A stretch of DNA of 64,000 nt from Butyrivibrio sp. VCB2006 (GTDB lineage: Bacteria > Bacillota > Clostridia > Lachnospirales > Lachnospiraceae). The position numbers were made by a program, and so were the translations under genes. The notes beneath the pieces were generated by a model, which was not told the origin of the DNA, ran no database searches, and saw only the letters and a program-made list of their open reading frames with translations. Below, one piece after another: positions 18,213 through 27,605 of the stretch. The first letter of the stretch is position 1; every line of letters begins with the position of its first letter. The DNA is taken from NCBI RefSeq assembly GCF_000420945.1, contig NZ_ATVX01000003.1:62001-126000 (forward strand). The letters run 5' to 3'.

Positions 18213-18713
18213 TCACTGCTCATCTTTCCAATGCAATCTATGAAGTTCTCCCTGCTGTTCCAGTCCTGCAAACTGATTCTGTCTGAGAGCTTCGTACAAC
18301 ACTATTGCCACAGAATTAGAAAGGTTCAAAGACCTAATGTCACTTCCCATGGGAATTCTGATGCAGGTCTCCTCATTATCTACAAGGATTTCTTCAGGAA
18401 TTCCGGCGCTCTCCTTGCCGAACATGATGAAATCGTCCATTCCAAACTGTACATCTGTATAGCATTTCTTGGCCTTAGTTGTGGCATACCAGATCTTCGC
18501 TCCGGGATGCTGGGCCTTAAAATCCTGATAATCAATATATCTGGTCACATCAAGACGTTCCCAGTAGTCCATTCCTGCACGACGCAGTTCTTTTTCTCCA
18601 AGTCTGAATCCCAATGGTTCAATCAAGTGAAGACTTGTATTCGTAGCCACACAGGTTCTTCCTATATTTCCGGTATTCTGTGGAATCTCCGGCTGATGTA
18701 AAACTATATGCAT
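18213..18713 (-). CDS. trmL: tRNA (cytidine/uridine-34 2'-O)-methyltransferase, SPOUT family
   Basis: 166 aa, a complete single-domain SPOUT protein of the TrmL (YibK/CspR) family. The diagnostic stretches are HQPEIPQNTGNIGRTC at the N-terminus, FGKESAGIPEEIL in the middle, and RIPMGSDIRSLNLSNSVAIVLYEALRQ, which forms the trefoil knot and SAM site. It methylates the wobble ribose of tRNA-Leu isoacceptors in characterised relatives. It lies 50 bp downstream of rlmD's start region on the same strand, grouping two RNA methyltransferases. Confidence 0.94.
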   Translation of the reverse strand: MHIVLHQPEIPQNTGNIGRTCVATNTSLHLIEPLGFRLGEKELRRAGMDYWERLDVTRYIDYQDFKAQHPGAKIWYATTKAKKCYTDVQFGMDDFIMFGKESAGIPEEILVDNEETCIRIPMGSDIRSLNLSNSVAIVLYEALRQNQFAGLEQQGELHRLHWKDEQ

Positions 18714-18810
18714 ATATTTATCTCGTTTCTTCTTTCTCTAACATAACTATTTCGGACTCAGATCATAACAACATCTTTATTTTTTGTTGCTTTGATATTA
18801 TCTATAGCCC

Positions 18811-20244
18811 TTACTCGTCCACTTCATCCATTGCCTTAGCCTTGGCCAGAGAGAAAATAAACTCTGTTCCTACGCCGGCTGTACTGATGACATTGATGTT
18901 TTCTTCGTGGGCTTTAACTATTTCTTTTACAATGGCAAGGCCAAGGCCTGTGCCCTTCTTGTCCTTACCTCTGGATGCGTCTGATTTATAGAATCTGTCA
19001 AAGATAAGCTTCTGGTCTTCCTTGGGAATACCGATTCCGCTGTCCTTAACAGAAACAAATACTTTGCTGTGCTTCTCAGTGGTCTCAATCTTTACGCTGG
19101 ATTCCTTGTGACTGAACTTGATAGCGTTATCCACAAGATTGTATAGAACCTGCTGAATCTTACTCATGTCGGCATTAACCAGCATCTTCTCATCTGTCAG
19201 CACAAGCTCTATAGCTATCTTCTTGTCGATGCAGGTTCCTCCAAAGGATTCCGCCACATTTCTGATAACCTGATTAATATCAAAGTCGGTTCTGTCGAGA
19301 AGCATTCCTCTGGTATTAAGGTTATTAAGAGTAAGCAGCTCGTTGGTGAGCTTGGTAAGTCTATCCGTCTCGTTTATTACTATTCCCAGATATTTGCTGT
19401 GCATCTCCTCAGGGATTGTTCCGTCCTGCATAGCCACAAGGTATCCTCTGATAGAAGTAAGCGGAGACCTGAAATCATGGGACACATTGGCAATAAACTT
19501 CTTTTGGTCATCCTCCTGGCGGGCAATTTCGCCGGCCATATAGGAGAGTGATGCGGCCAGATATCCCATTTCATCCTCCGATTCCACGGAAAACTCATAG
19601 CCCATATTTCCGGCTGCATACTGCTCTGTAGCTGTTGTAATCTTTCTAAGCGGAACATAAACCAGCTCAGTAAAGAAGATAAGGATAATCATAGACAACA
19701 GGAAAAGAACTATAAGCATCAGATATGAAATGTTCAAAAATTCATTTGCTGAATTCTGTATGGCTCCTATCGGAGTATGTATTACCACGTATGCCTGAAC
19801 CTTGAAGTTTGCTGTTATAGGTGCAAACACGCTAAGTACATCCTCTTTAAAGCTATTCCAGAAATTGCCTGTGGTGTAGTAGGAGCTTCCGGTGACCGTG
19901 GGATCAAAACCGTCAATCACTATTTCTTTTCCCGGCTCCAAAACCCTTGATGAATCAAGAACAAGTCGACCTGACGGGTTGATGATCCAGATTGAAGCAT
20001 TATCCATGTACTTGGAAAGCGCCACCATCTGAGTGTGTACCGCATCCAGCGAAGTCTCACTGTTATACAGATCTGCCGCATAGGTATTGGCAATCTGAGT
20101 CGCAACTTCGTACATGGTATCAGCTTTGTCACGTCTGATTCTCTCGTAGGTCATGTTATAAACGAAGGTCGCCACAACCACAAATCCGAAAATACCAAAG
20201 AGAAGATACGCAAGCAAAAATTTTAAATAAAGAGTTCTCTTCAT
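18811..20244 (-). CDS. Sensor histidine kinase
   Basis: 477 aa. Two transmembrane helices (about 8-29 and 172-195) flank an extracytoplasmic sensor of about 140 residues. A HAMP domain follows (about 196-248), then a HisKA domain with the phospho-acceptor His in NVSHDFRSPLTSIRG. The HATPase_c domain has the N box (LVDNAIKFS), G1 (DSGIGIPKED) and G2 (GTGLGLAIVKEI). The start ATG directly abuts the stop codon of the response regulator gene, so the pair is co-translated. The stimulus is unknown; the architecture resembles envelope-stress kinases. Confidence 0.95.
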   Translation of the reverse strand: MKRTLYLKFLLAYLLFGIFGFVVVATFVYNMTYERIRRDKADTMYEVATQIANTYAADLYNSETSLDAVHTQMVALSKYMDNASIWIINPSGRLVLDSSRVLEPGKEIVIDGFDPTVTGSSYYTTGNFWNSFKEDVLSVFAPITANFKVQAYVVIHTPIGAIQNSANEFLNISYLMLIVLFLLSMIILIFFTELVYVPLRKITTATEQYAAGNMGYEFSVESEDEMGYLAASLSYMAGEIARQEDDQKKFIANVSHDFRSPLTSIRGYLVAMQDGTIPEEMHSKYLGIVINETDRLTKLTNELLTLNNLNTRGMLLDRTDFDINQVIRNVAESFGGTCIDKKIAIELVLTDEKMLVNADMSKIQQVLYNLVDNAIKFSHKESSVKIETTEKHSKVFVSVKDSGIGIPKEDQKLIFDRFYKSDASRGKDKKGTGLGLAIVKEIVKAHEENINVISTAGVGTEFIFSLAKAKAMDEVDE

Positions 20245-20946
20245 TTACTGTTGTACCTCAAATTTGTATCCTATTCCCCAAATTGTGGCAAGACGCCATT
20301 TCTCGTGATCTGAGAGCTTCTCACGAAGTCTCTTGATGTGAACATCTACAGTTCTGGTATCACCGATATACTCATAGCCCCAGATCTGATCAAGGAGCTG
20401 CTCTCTTGTAAATACATGGTTTGGTGAAGCAGCCAGGAAATAAAGAAGCTCAAGCTCCTTGGGCGGCATATCAACGCGCTCTCCCATGTAGGTTACAGAG
20501 TAGTTGGTCATATTGATCTCAAGGTCAGGATATCTTACAACCTTGTCATCAGACTCCTGAACTTCCTGAGTCTGAGGCTTATAACGGCGAAGGACTGCCT
20601 TTACTCTTGCCACCAGCTCTTTTGAATCAAAGGGCTTCTCCATGTAGTCATCAGCCCCCATCTCAAGGCCAAGTACCTTATCAAACACTTCGCCCTTAGC
20701 AGAAAGCATGATGATCGGCACCTGTGATTTGGTTCTGATCTCTCTGCAAACCTGGTAGCCATCGATACCAGGAAGCATTAAATCCAGCAGAACCAGATTA
20801 GGTTCGAAGGTATCAAAGGTGTTGATGGCTGATTCGCCATCGTTACAGATTCTGGTCTCAAAGCACTCTTTTACCAGGTACAAAGAGATCAGCTCTGCAA
20901 TGTTGTTGTCATCATCCACAATTAAAATTTTCTGTTTTGTAGCCAT
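20245..20946 (-). CDS. OmpR/PhoB-family response regulator
   Basis: 233 aa. The receiver domain has acidic residues DDD at 11-13, phospho-acceptor Asp55 in LVLLDLMLPG, and Lys104 in YMEKPF. A C-terminal winged-helix DNA-binding domain follows (about 135-230; FTREQLLDQIWGYEYIGDTRTVDVHIKRLREKL). A GTGAGGGG ribosome binding site precedes the ATG. It pairs with the histidine kinase encoded immediately downstream. It is 16 bp from the stop of mutS2, so the three genes may share a transcript; target genes are not evident. Confidence 0.96.
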   Translation of the reverse strand: MATKQKILIVDDDNNIAELISLYLVKECFETRICNDGESAINTFDTFEPNLVLLDLMLPGIDGYQVCREIRTKSQVPIIMLSAKGEVFDKVLGLEMGADDYMEKPFDSKELVARVKAVLRRYKPQTQEVQESDDKVVRYPDLEINMTNYSVTYMGERVDMPPKELELLYFLAASPNHVFTREQLLDQIWGYEYIGDTRTVDVHIKRLREKLSDHEKWRLATIWGIGYKFEVQQ

Positions 20947-20962
20947 TTTCCCCTCACTAAAC

Positions 20963-23356
20963 TCACTTAATAAATGTAACTATTGTTACTCCGGCATCTC
21001 CCTCGCCGAATTCCCCAAGTTTAAATGATTTAACATAAGGCACTGACTTAAGGTAGTTGTGAACTGCCTGTCTGAGGATTCCAGCGCCTTTTCCATGCAC
21101 AACTCGCACGTTGTTAAGGTGTGACATGTATGCATCGTCCAGATATTTATCCAGTGCTGATATAGCATCATCACTGTTCTTACCAATGAGATTTATCTCA
21201 GTCTTTATGCTTGCTGCCCTTGAAAGATCCATCTTGCCGGAGCTGGTGTTTCTTCCATAAAACTTCTTCATGGCTGCCTTGCCGTCCTCATCCTGAACAA
21301 GCACAAGGTCTCTTATGTTGGCCTTAGTTCTCATGATTCCGCACTGAACATAAAGATTTCCGTCCTTGTCAGGCTTGGAAGAGATTGTTCCCTTAAGTCC
21401 CATGGATACGATCTTAACTGATTCGCCAAGCTTAAGCTGTGACTCCTTGAGCACAGGGTGATTAGCGTTTGCAACTTCCTTCTTGGCTGCGATGGCCTTA
21501 TTCTTGGAAGATATCTTCTGACCTACGTTGGTTCTGGCTCTCTCAAGATCCTGGATTGTGGCGTTAGGTCCGGCTTTTCTGAAGGTTCTGATGGTCTCAT
21601 CAGCAAGGTCCTTGGCCTCCTGGAGAATATTTCTGGCCTCTTCGTTGGCCTGCCTTAAGATTTCTTCCTTCTGTCTGTCGAGCTTATCGGTCTTGGAAGC
21701 AAGCTCTGCCTTGAGTTCTTCTACTTCTTTCTTGTACTCGGCAATCTCAAGTCTCTCATTTTCTATGGTCTTACGGCTCTTCTCAAGATCTGCAAGAAGA
21801 TCCTCAAACTTTTTATCTTCAGTTCCAATCTGCTCTTTGGCCGCATTTATGATATCTTCCGAAAGTCCCAGCTTGGAAGATATAGCAAAAGCGTTACTCT
21901 TACCGGGAATTCCGATAAGAAGTCTGTATGTCGGACGAAGTGATTCAACATCAAACTCGCAACTTGCGTTCTGGATTCCTGGAGTATTCAGCGCATAAAC
22001 CTTAAGCTCACTGTAGTGAGTTGTAGCCAGAGTTCTGATTCTCCTGTTGTGCAGGTTATTAAGAATTGAAATGGCAAGAGCCGCACCCTCTGTAGGATCA
22101 GTTCCCGCGCCCAATTCATCAAAAAGACAAAGCGAGTTCTCATCAGCATTTGCCAGAATAGAAACAGTGTTGGTCATATGAGATGAGAAAGTTGAAAGAG
22201 ACTGCTCAATACTCTGCTCATCCCCGATGTCTGCATAAACTTCCTCGAATACGGAAAGCTCAGACCTGTCACCGGCAGGAATTGCAAGGCCGGCCTGTCC
22301 CATAAGAGTCAAAAGACCTACTGTCTTAAGGGTTACTGTCTTACCACCTGTGTTAGGTCCTGTGATGATCAGCATGTCGAAATCTCTGCCCGCATACACA
22401 TCAATAGGAACAACCTTATTCTTGTCGATAAGAGGGTGTCTTCCCTTCTTGATATCAAAGCAGTGCTGGTCATTGAATATCGGAGTGATTGCGTTAATCT
22501 CCAGAGCATAGGAAGCCTTGGCAAATACGAAATCAAGATCTGTCATGATATCGGCGTTGTATTTTATAGCTTCAACATGCTCACCCACCTGGAGACTGAG
22601 TTCAAGAAGAATCTTCTCAATCTCAGCATTTTCCTGAAGAATCAGCTCTTTTATCTTGTTATTAAGTTCAACTACAGCCGCAGGCTCGATGAAAAGAGTT
22701 GAACCTGATGATGACTGGTCGTGAACAATACCATTAATCTGTGATTTATACTCAGCCCTTACAGGAACGCAGTATCTGTCGTCACGCATGGTAACAACCG
22801 CATCCTGAAGGTATGTGCGCATTGATCCGTTGATGAGCTTATTAAGCTGCTCGTGGATTCTGTCGTTGGTCAGCATGATTCCACGTCTGATGTGCTTAAG
22901 TGCAGGGCTTGCGTCCGAACTCACTTCTTCCTCTGACACTATGCATCTTCTGATTTCTGTAGAAACAGGAGTAAGTGGCTCAAGCATGCTAAAAGATTCT
23001 GTGAGAGAATCAGGGGCCTCGTCATCTCTTGCTGTCCTTCCGTAGTTCTTGACCCTTGCTACGTTTTCCAAAAATGCTGCAAGACGAAGGAGCGCTGCCA
23101 TATCAAGGGCACTGCCTATCTTAAGAGCTTTCAGGGATCCTGTGAAATCTCTGTTATCGCCAAAAGAAACTGAGCCTTTCTTGAAAATTCTAGCTATCGC
23201 ATCAGATGTCTTGGTCTGGTTAAGTCTGATTTCCTTGATGTCTGCGGACGGAACAAGTTCGCGGCACATCTTCCTTCCGGGATCTGATGTGGCGTGCTCT
23301 GTAAGTCTGTCTATAATCTTATCGTACTCAAGTACGTGTAATGCTTTTGAATTCAT
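20963..23356 (-). CDS. mutS2: MutS2 endonuclease / ribosome-collision factor
   Basis: 797 aa, full length for the family. The Walker A site is ITGPNTGGKTVTLKTVG and the Walker B region is CLFDELGAGTDPTEGAA, with THYSELK behind it. A long coiled coil (about 515-610) precedes the C-terminal Smr domain (about 725-797), which contains HLNNVRVVHGKGAGILR. MutS2 lacks the mismatch-recognition domain of MutS. It has been linked to suppression of recombination and, in Bacillus, to splitting collided ribosomes. It is the first gene of the mutS2-response regulator-kinase group and is divergent from the HtrA-like gene. Confidence 0.95.
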   Translation of the reverse strand: MNSKALHVLEYDKIIDRLTEHATSDPGRKMCRELVPSADIKEIRLNQTKTSDAIARIFKKGSVSFGDNRDFTGSLKALKIGSALDMAALLRLAAFLENVARVKNYGRTARDDEAPDSLTESFSMLEPLTPVSTEIRRCIVSEEEVSSDASPALKHIRRGIMLTNDRIHEQLNKLINGSMRTYLQDAVVTMRDDRYCVPVRAEYKSQINGIVHDQSSSGSTLFIEPAAVVELNNKIKELILQENAEIEKILLELSLQVGEHVEAIKYNADIMTDLDFVFAKASYALEINAITPIFNDQHCFDIKKGRHPLIDKNKVVPIDVYAGRDFDMLIITGPNTGGKTVTLKTVGLLTLMGQAGLAIPAGDRSELSVFEEVYADIGDEQSIEQSLSTFSSHMTNTVSILANADENSLCLFDELGAGTDPTEGAALAISILNNLHNRRIRTLATTHYSELKVYALNTPGIQNASCEFDVESLRPTYRLLIGIPGKSNAFAISSKLGLSEDIINAAKEQIGTEDKKFEDLLADLEKSRKTIENERLEIAEYKKEVEELKAELASKTDKLDRQKEEILRQANEEARNILQEAKDLADETIRTFRKAGPNATIQDLERARTNVGQKISSKNKAIAAKKEVANANHPVLKESQLKLGESVKIVSMGLKGTISSKPDKDGNLYVQCGIMRTKANIRDLVLVQDEDGKAAMKKFYGRNTSSGKMDLSRAASIKTEINLIGKNSDDAISALDKYLDDAYMSHLNNVRVVHGKGAGILRQAVHNYLKSVPYVKSFKLGEFGEGDAGVTIVTFIK

Positions 23357-23493
23357 TGCCTTAAAAACCTCTTATTTATATATGTACCCAAAGTACAGTA
23401 TAACAACTATATCTGTGCATGACTAGTGGAATTCTATGGTGAAAGCGGCTATAATTATAAAGATATTATGTTATGCCATTTGGGGGAGTGCAT

Positions 23494-24843
23494 ATGCCAC
23501 TTAATCAGGACGACAACAAAAAGGATAATCTGGCTAATACCACCTTTATCAGTGAGAAAATAAAGCAACGTCCCATCAATCGTAAGAAGCTGCTTCGAAG
23601 AACTGTCATCACAATCTCTCTGGCCGTTATTTTCGGTGGAGTTGCATGCTTCACCTTCCTTTTACTTCAGCCGGTTTTCAGCGACAGACTCTATCCGGAA
23701 AAAGAGCCTGCAACTGTATCTTTTCCCGCTGAATCAGCAAGTGATGAGCTGACTCCGGAGGAAATGTTCGCAGATGACAACGAGATTGCCGCCAGTGAAG
23801 CCATGAGCCTTGAAGCAACACAGAAGACTCAGATTGACCAGGCCATTGCATCCTATACCTTCGGCTCCGGGGACTACAACAACATGTTGTCATCCCTTAA
23901 GGCCGTTGCTACAGAAGGAAGCCGCTCTATCGTTAAGATCACAGCTATTTCCAGTGACACAAACTGGTTCAGCCCATCCTTTGAGAGTAGTTCAGCCGTA
24001 TCCGGACTGATTGTTGCCGACACCGGAAGTAATCTGCTGATTCTTACTTTCTATGACAAGTTAAAAGAGGCAGAGTCCATCGGAGTCACTTTTTGCGACA
24101 ATACCAGATCAGAAGCCCAGGTTAACCTTGTAGATACTATTACCGACCTGTGCATACTCACAATCAAGAAGAACACGCTTTCCGCAGAAACCAGAGAAAA
24201 GATTCATGTAGCATCACTTGGTAGCTCCAACTCCAACAGCATAGCCGGTCTTCCTGTTATCGCCATTGGAAGTCCCGTAGGTGTTCAGGGATCAATTGCC
24301 TATGGAATCGTCACCAGTGAAAAGACAACCCTGGATCTTCCGGACAGTACCTACAAGCTTCTTACTACAGATATTTACGGCAGCAAGTCAGGAAGCGGTG
24401 TTCTTATTAACTTAAGCGGACAGGTAGTAGGCATCATAGACATGGACAAAGAGCCTGAGGATCTTTCAAACAATATCTGTGCCATAGGTATCACTGAGCT
24501 TAAAGTCCTTATGGAAGATTTGTCCAACTCGGAGAAAAGAGCTTATCTGGGAGTACACGGAACCACCGTTCCTCAGGAAATCCAGGCTCTTCAAAATGTT
24601 CCTTCAGGCGCATACATCACCATGACAGAACTTAGTTCTCCTGCCATGAAAGCAGGCATTCAGAGTGGTGATATAATAACTGCAATTGATGATGTTGATA
24701 TTACAAGTTATGAGCAGTTAATAAATAAACTTGCCCAGCTTAGCCCTGATGATGTAATATCAATTACTGTAATGCGTCAGGCTGTTTCGGATTATATAGA
24801 AATGAATCTGGAAGCAACACTGACCGAGTCAACACATGATTGA
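23494..24843 (+). CDS. HtrA/DegP-like membrane protein with PDZ domain, probably inactive protease
   Basis: 449 aa from the ATG at 23494, chosen over 23473 because GGGGGAG lies about 7 bp before it. A cytoplasmic N-terminus is followed by a transmembrane helix (VITISLAVIFGGVACFTFLLL), a linker, a trypsin-like beta-barrel and a C-terminal PDZ domain (YLGVHG...GAYITMTELSSPAMKAGIQSGDIITAIDDVDI). Where active HtrA has TNNHVI, this protein has LTFYDKL, so the catalytic His is Asp. The triad Asp region (TDLCILTI) is kept, and the Ser loop reads SKSGSGVLIN instead of GNSGGPL. It probably works as a binding or chaperone-like scaffold outside the membrane. yhaM follows 37 bp later. Confidence 0.85.
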   Translation: MPLNQDDNKKDNLANTTFISEKIKQRPINRKKLLRRTVITISLAVIFGGVACFTFLLLQPVFSDRLYPEKEPATVSFPAESASDELTPEEMFADDNEIAASEAMSLEATQKTQIDQAIASYTFGSGDYNNMLSSLKAVATEGSRSIVKITAISSDTNWFSPSFESSSAVSGLIVADTGSNLLILTFYDKLKEAESIGVTFCDNTRSEAQVNLVDTITDLCILTIKKNTLSAETREKIHVASLGSSNSNSIAGLPVIAIGSPVGVQGSIAYGIVTSEKTTLDLPDSTYKLLTTDIYGSKSGSGVLINLSGQVVGIIDMDKEPEDLSNNICAIGITELKVLMEDLSNSEKRAYLGVHGTTVPQEIQALQNVPSGAYITMTELSSPAMKAGIQSGDIITAIDDVDITSYEQLINKLAQLSPDDVISITVMRQAVSDYIEMNLEATLTESTHD

Positions 24844-24879
24844 CATAGGATTTTGTTAATTTAGAAATGAGGTTTTTTA

Positions 24880-25824
24880 ATGAAGTTTATTAAGGATTTG
24901 AAACCAGGCGACAGAGTGGCTGACATCTATATGTGCAAGCACAAATTAAGCGCCACCACCAAGAACGGCAAAGAGTACTATTCTGTTACCCTTCAGGATA
25001 AGACAGGCACCGTGGACGCCAAGGTTTGGGAGCCCAACAGTGATGGTATCGATGAGTTCGATGATACCGACTGCATCGATGTATTTGGTGAAGTAACAAG
25101 CTTTAACGGAGCTCTTCAGGTTAATATCAAAAGAGCCAGAAGATGCCATGAGGGCGAGTATGATCCTGCTCTTTACCTTCCGGTAACAAGCAAAAATGTG
25201 GATGAAATGTACAAGGAGCTTCTTGGAATTATCGCAAGCATCGGTAATCCTTATCTTAAAAAACTCCTTGAAGAGTTCTTTATAAATGATGAGAAGTTTA
25301 TTGATCTTTTCCGTAAATCCAGCGCAGCCAAGACTGTACACCACGGATTTATCGGCGGACTCTTAGAGCATACCCTTAGTGTTACCAAGCTGTGCGATTA
25401 TTTCTGCACTGCTTACCCAAGACTTAACCGTGACCTGCTTCTTACTGCAGCTATCTGTCACGATATAGGTAAGACCAAAGAGCTTAGTCTTTTCCCTATA
25501 AATGATTACACAAATGAAGGTCAGTTCCTTGGCCACATTGTAATGGGCTCAGAAATGATAAGCGACAAGGCTAGGAATATTCCGGGCTTTCCTGAACTTC
25601 TCAAGCAGGAACTTCAGCACTGTATCCTTGCTCACCACGGAGAATTCGAGTACGGATCTCCCAAGAAGCCTGCGATTATGGAGGCTGTTGCCCTTAATCT
25701 TGCCGATAACACAGACGCTAAGATGGAGACCTTTACAGAGCTTCTTGCTAATGTCACAGAGCCAGGCTGGCAGGGTTATAACAAATTCTTCGAATCAAAT
25801 GTTTTCGAGACTAAAGTGGATTAA
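24880..25824 (+). CDS. yhaM: 3'-5' exoribonuclease YhaM family
   Basis: 314 aa, the usual YhaM length. The N-terminal OB-fold nucleic-acid-binding domain (about 1-90; GDRVADIYMCKHKL, YYSVTLQDKTGTVDAKVW) is followed by an HD hydrolase domain (about 155-290). The metal-binding HD pair is in AAICHDIGKTKEL, and another ligand is in AHHGEFEYGSPKKP. It degrades RNA and single-stranded DNA from the 3' end. GAGG precedes the ATG. It ends at a bidirectional terminator shared with the aminotransferase gene. Confidence 0.94.
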   Translation: MKFIKDLKPGDRVADIYMCKHKLSATTKNGKEYYSVTLQDKTGTVDAKVWEPNSDGIDEFDDTDCIDVFGEVTSFNGALQVNIKRARRCHEGEYDPALYLPVTSKNVDEMYKELLGIIASIGNPYLKKLLEEFFINDEKFIDLFRKSSAAKTVHHGFIGGLLEHTLSVTKLCDYFCTAYPRLNRDLLLTAAICHDIGKTKELSLFPINDYTNEGQFLGHIVMGSEMISDKARNIPGFPELLKQELQHCILAHHGEFEYGSPKKPAIMEAVALNLADNTDAKMETFTELLANVTEPGWQGYNKFFESNVFETKVD

Positions 25825-25849
25825 AAAAAGAGCCGTAAGGCTCTTTTTT
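25824..25849. terminator. Bidirectional Rho-independent terminator
   Basis: Stem AAGAGCC / GGCTCTT with a GTAA loop, with A-run and T-run on both sides, between the convergent yhaM and aminotransferase genes. Confidence 0.93.
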
Positions 25850-25856
25850 ATTGTTT

Positions 25857-27014
25857 TTATAGTTTAGAGATGAAGCGCTCGAAGCGTTCCATAGCGGCTT
25901 TGAGGTTATCCAAGGAATATGCGTAGGAGATACGTATGTATCCTTCACCGCAGTCTCCGAAGGCATTGCCAGGTACAACAGCCAGCTTTTCTTCTGTGAG
26001 GAGTCTTGTGCAGAACTCATCACTTGTCATTCCGAATTTCTTGATACATGGGAATACATAAAATGCTCCAAAGGGCTCAAAGCACGGAAGGCCAAGTCTC
26101 TTAAACTCGTTAAGAAGGTATCTTCTTCTGTGGTTGTATTCCTCTTTCATCATGCGCACATCATCATCGCCGTTTTTAAGAGCTTCCACTGCTGCGTACT
26201 GGCTGGTGGTCGGAGCACACATAATGGCGAACTGGTGAATCTTGACCATCTGCTTCATGATAAGCTCAGGTCCGCAGGCATATCCAAGTCTCCATCCTGT
26301 CATAGCGTAAGCCTTTGAGAAACCATTTATGAGAATTGTTCTCTCCTTCATGCCGGGAATAGAAACAATTGAAACATGCTGTCCCTTATAAGTTAACTCT
26401 CCATAAATCTCATCAGAGATCACATAGAGATCTTTTTCTATGCAAACCTTGGCAATCGCCTCCAGGTCTTCCTTCTCCATAACGGCACCCGTTGGGTTAT
26501 TAGGAAATGGAAGTACCAAAATCTTGGTCTTGTCTGTAACTTTATCAAGGACTTCCTGTGCTGTAAGTCTAAACTCGTTCTCTTCCTTGAGCTCAATAAT
26601 AACCGGTACAGCATCTGCCAGAATAGCACAGGGTTCGTAAGAAACATAACTTGGCTGTGGAATGAGAACCTCATCACCCTCATCTACCATAGCTCGCATC
26701 GCAAGATCTATAGCTTCAGAACCACCTACTGTAACGAAGATCTCGTTTAAAGGATCATAGTCCACACCCTGTGTTCTCTTTATATAATTTGCTATCTCTA
26801 CTCTAAGTTCCTTAAGTCCGGAGTTAGATGTATAGAAGGTTCTGCCCTTCTCAAGTGAATAAATGCCCTCATCTCTTATGTGCCAGGGAGTGTCAAAGTC
26901 AGGCTCGCCCACACCTAGAGAGATAGCTCCTTCTGTTTCCTGTACGATATCAAAGAACTTCCTTATTCCGGAGGGCTTGATATCTACAACTTTTTTTCCA
27001 AGCGGATTTCTCAT
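25857..27014 (-). CDS. PLP-dependent class I/II aminotransferase
   Basis: 385 aa fold-type I aminotransferase. The PLP lysine is in LINGFSKAYAMTGWRLGYACGP. VGEPDFDTPWHI, PNNPTGAVM and YVISDEIYGELTY are the other conserved blocks, and RISYAYSLDNL holds the substrate-carboxylate Arg. It belongs to the aspartate/alanine aminotransferase subgroup (PatA-like); the exact amino acid cannot be told from sequence. Its ATG overlaps the stop of an Lrp-type regulator (ATGA), suggesting that the regulator senses the same amino acid. Confidence 0.9.
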   Translation of the reverse strand: MRNPLGKKVVDIKPSGIRKFFDIVQETEGAISLGVGEPDFDTPWHIRDEGIYSLEKGRTFYTSNSGLKELRVEIANYIKRTQGVDYDPLNEIFVTVGGSEAIDLAMRAMVDEGDEVLIPQPSYVSYEPCAILADAVPVIIELKEENEFRLTAQEVLDKVTDKTKILVLPFPNNPTGAVMEKEDLEAIAKVCIEKDLYVISDEIYGELTYKGQHVSIVSIPGMKERTILINGFSKAYAMTGWRLGYACGPELIMKQMVKIHQFAIMCAPTTSQYAAVEALKNGDDDVRMMKEEYNHRRRYLLNEFKRLGLPCFEPFGAFYVFPCIKKFGMTSDEFCTRLLTEEKLAVVPGNAFGDCGEGYIRISYAYSLDNLKAAMERFERFISKL

Positions 27015-27499
27015 GGTGTAATTATCTCCCTTGTATCTTCATATTTCTTGGTAAGAATTGTTCCATGATCCTTATATTTCTTAAGAATAAAGTGGGTCGC
27101 TGTACTAAGAACGTTATCGAGAGTAGCCAGCTTGTTATTAACGAAACCTGCAACCTCAAGAAGGGACTTACCCTCAAGGATAACCATAAGGTCAAAGCCG
27201 CCGCTCATAAGGTATACGCTTGTTACCTCAGGATACTTGTAAATTCTCTCGGCGATATTATCAAAGCCCTGGCCTCTTGTTGGAGTAACCTTAACTTCTA
27301 TAAGCGCATTAACCTTCTCAAGACTTGTCTTGGACCAGTCAACCATTGTGTGATATCCACAAATAATGCCCTCATCCTCAAGTGCCTTAAGCTCATTAGC
27401 TACAAGAATCTCCTCAGCGCCAATAAGAACGCTAAGCTCATGAATGTCGATTCTACTATTCTTCTCAATAATATTTAGTATCTCTTCTCTGGTTCCCAT
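27011..27499 (-). CDS. Lrp/AsnC-family transcriptional regulator
   Basis: 162 aa. An N-terminal helix-turn-helix (about 5-55; IDIHELSVLIGAEEILVANELKALEDEGII) is followed by a RAM effector-binding domain (about 70-150; ALIEVKVTPTRGQGFDNIAERI, VYLMSGGFDLMVILEG). The family senses amino acids and forms octamers. It is translationally coupled to the aminotransferase gene downstream, which it may regulate. Confidence 0.9.
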   Translation of the reverse strand: MGTREEILNIIEKNSRIDIHELSVLIGAEEILVANELKALEDEGIICGYHTMVDWSKTSLEKVNALIEVKVTPTRGQGFDNIAERIYKYPEVTSVYLMSGGFDLMVILEGKSLLEVAGFVNNKLATLDNVLSTATHFILKKYKDHGTILTKKYEDTREIITP

Positions 27500-27605
27500 A
27501 TTATTCTTATCTCCTCAACAATATTTCAATTTCGACAATTATAATTGTGCCTTAGATTTGTACCAAAGTAAACCTGTCGGTTTTATCCACTTTGATTAAC
27601 CGCTA

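Noticed and set aside
21528..21998. 156-codon plus-strand ORF inside mutS2
   Set aside because: It lies entirely opposite a conserved coiled-coil coding region; the Ser/Leu-rich translation has no family resemblance.
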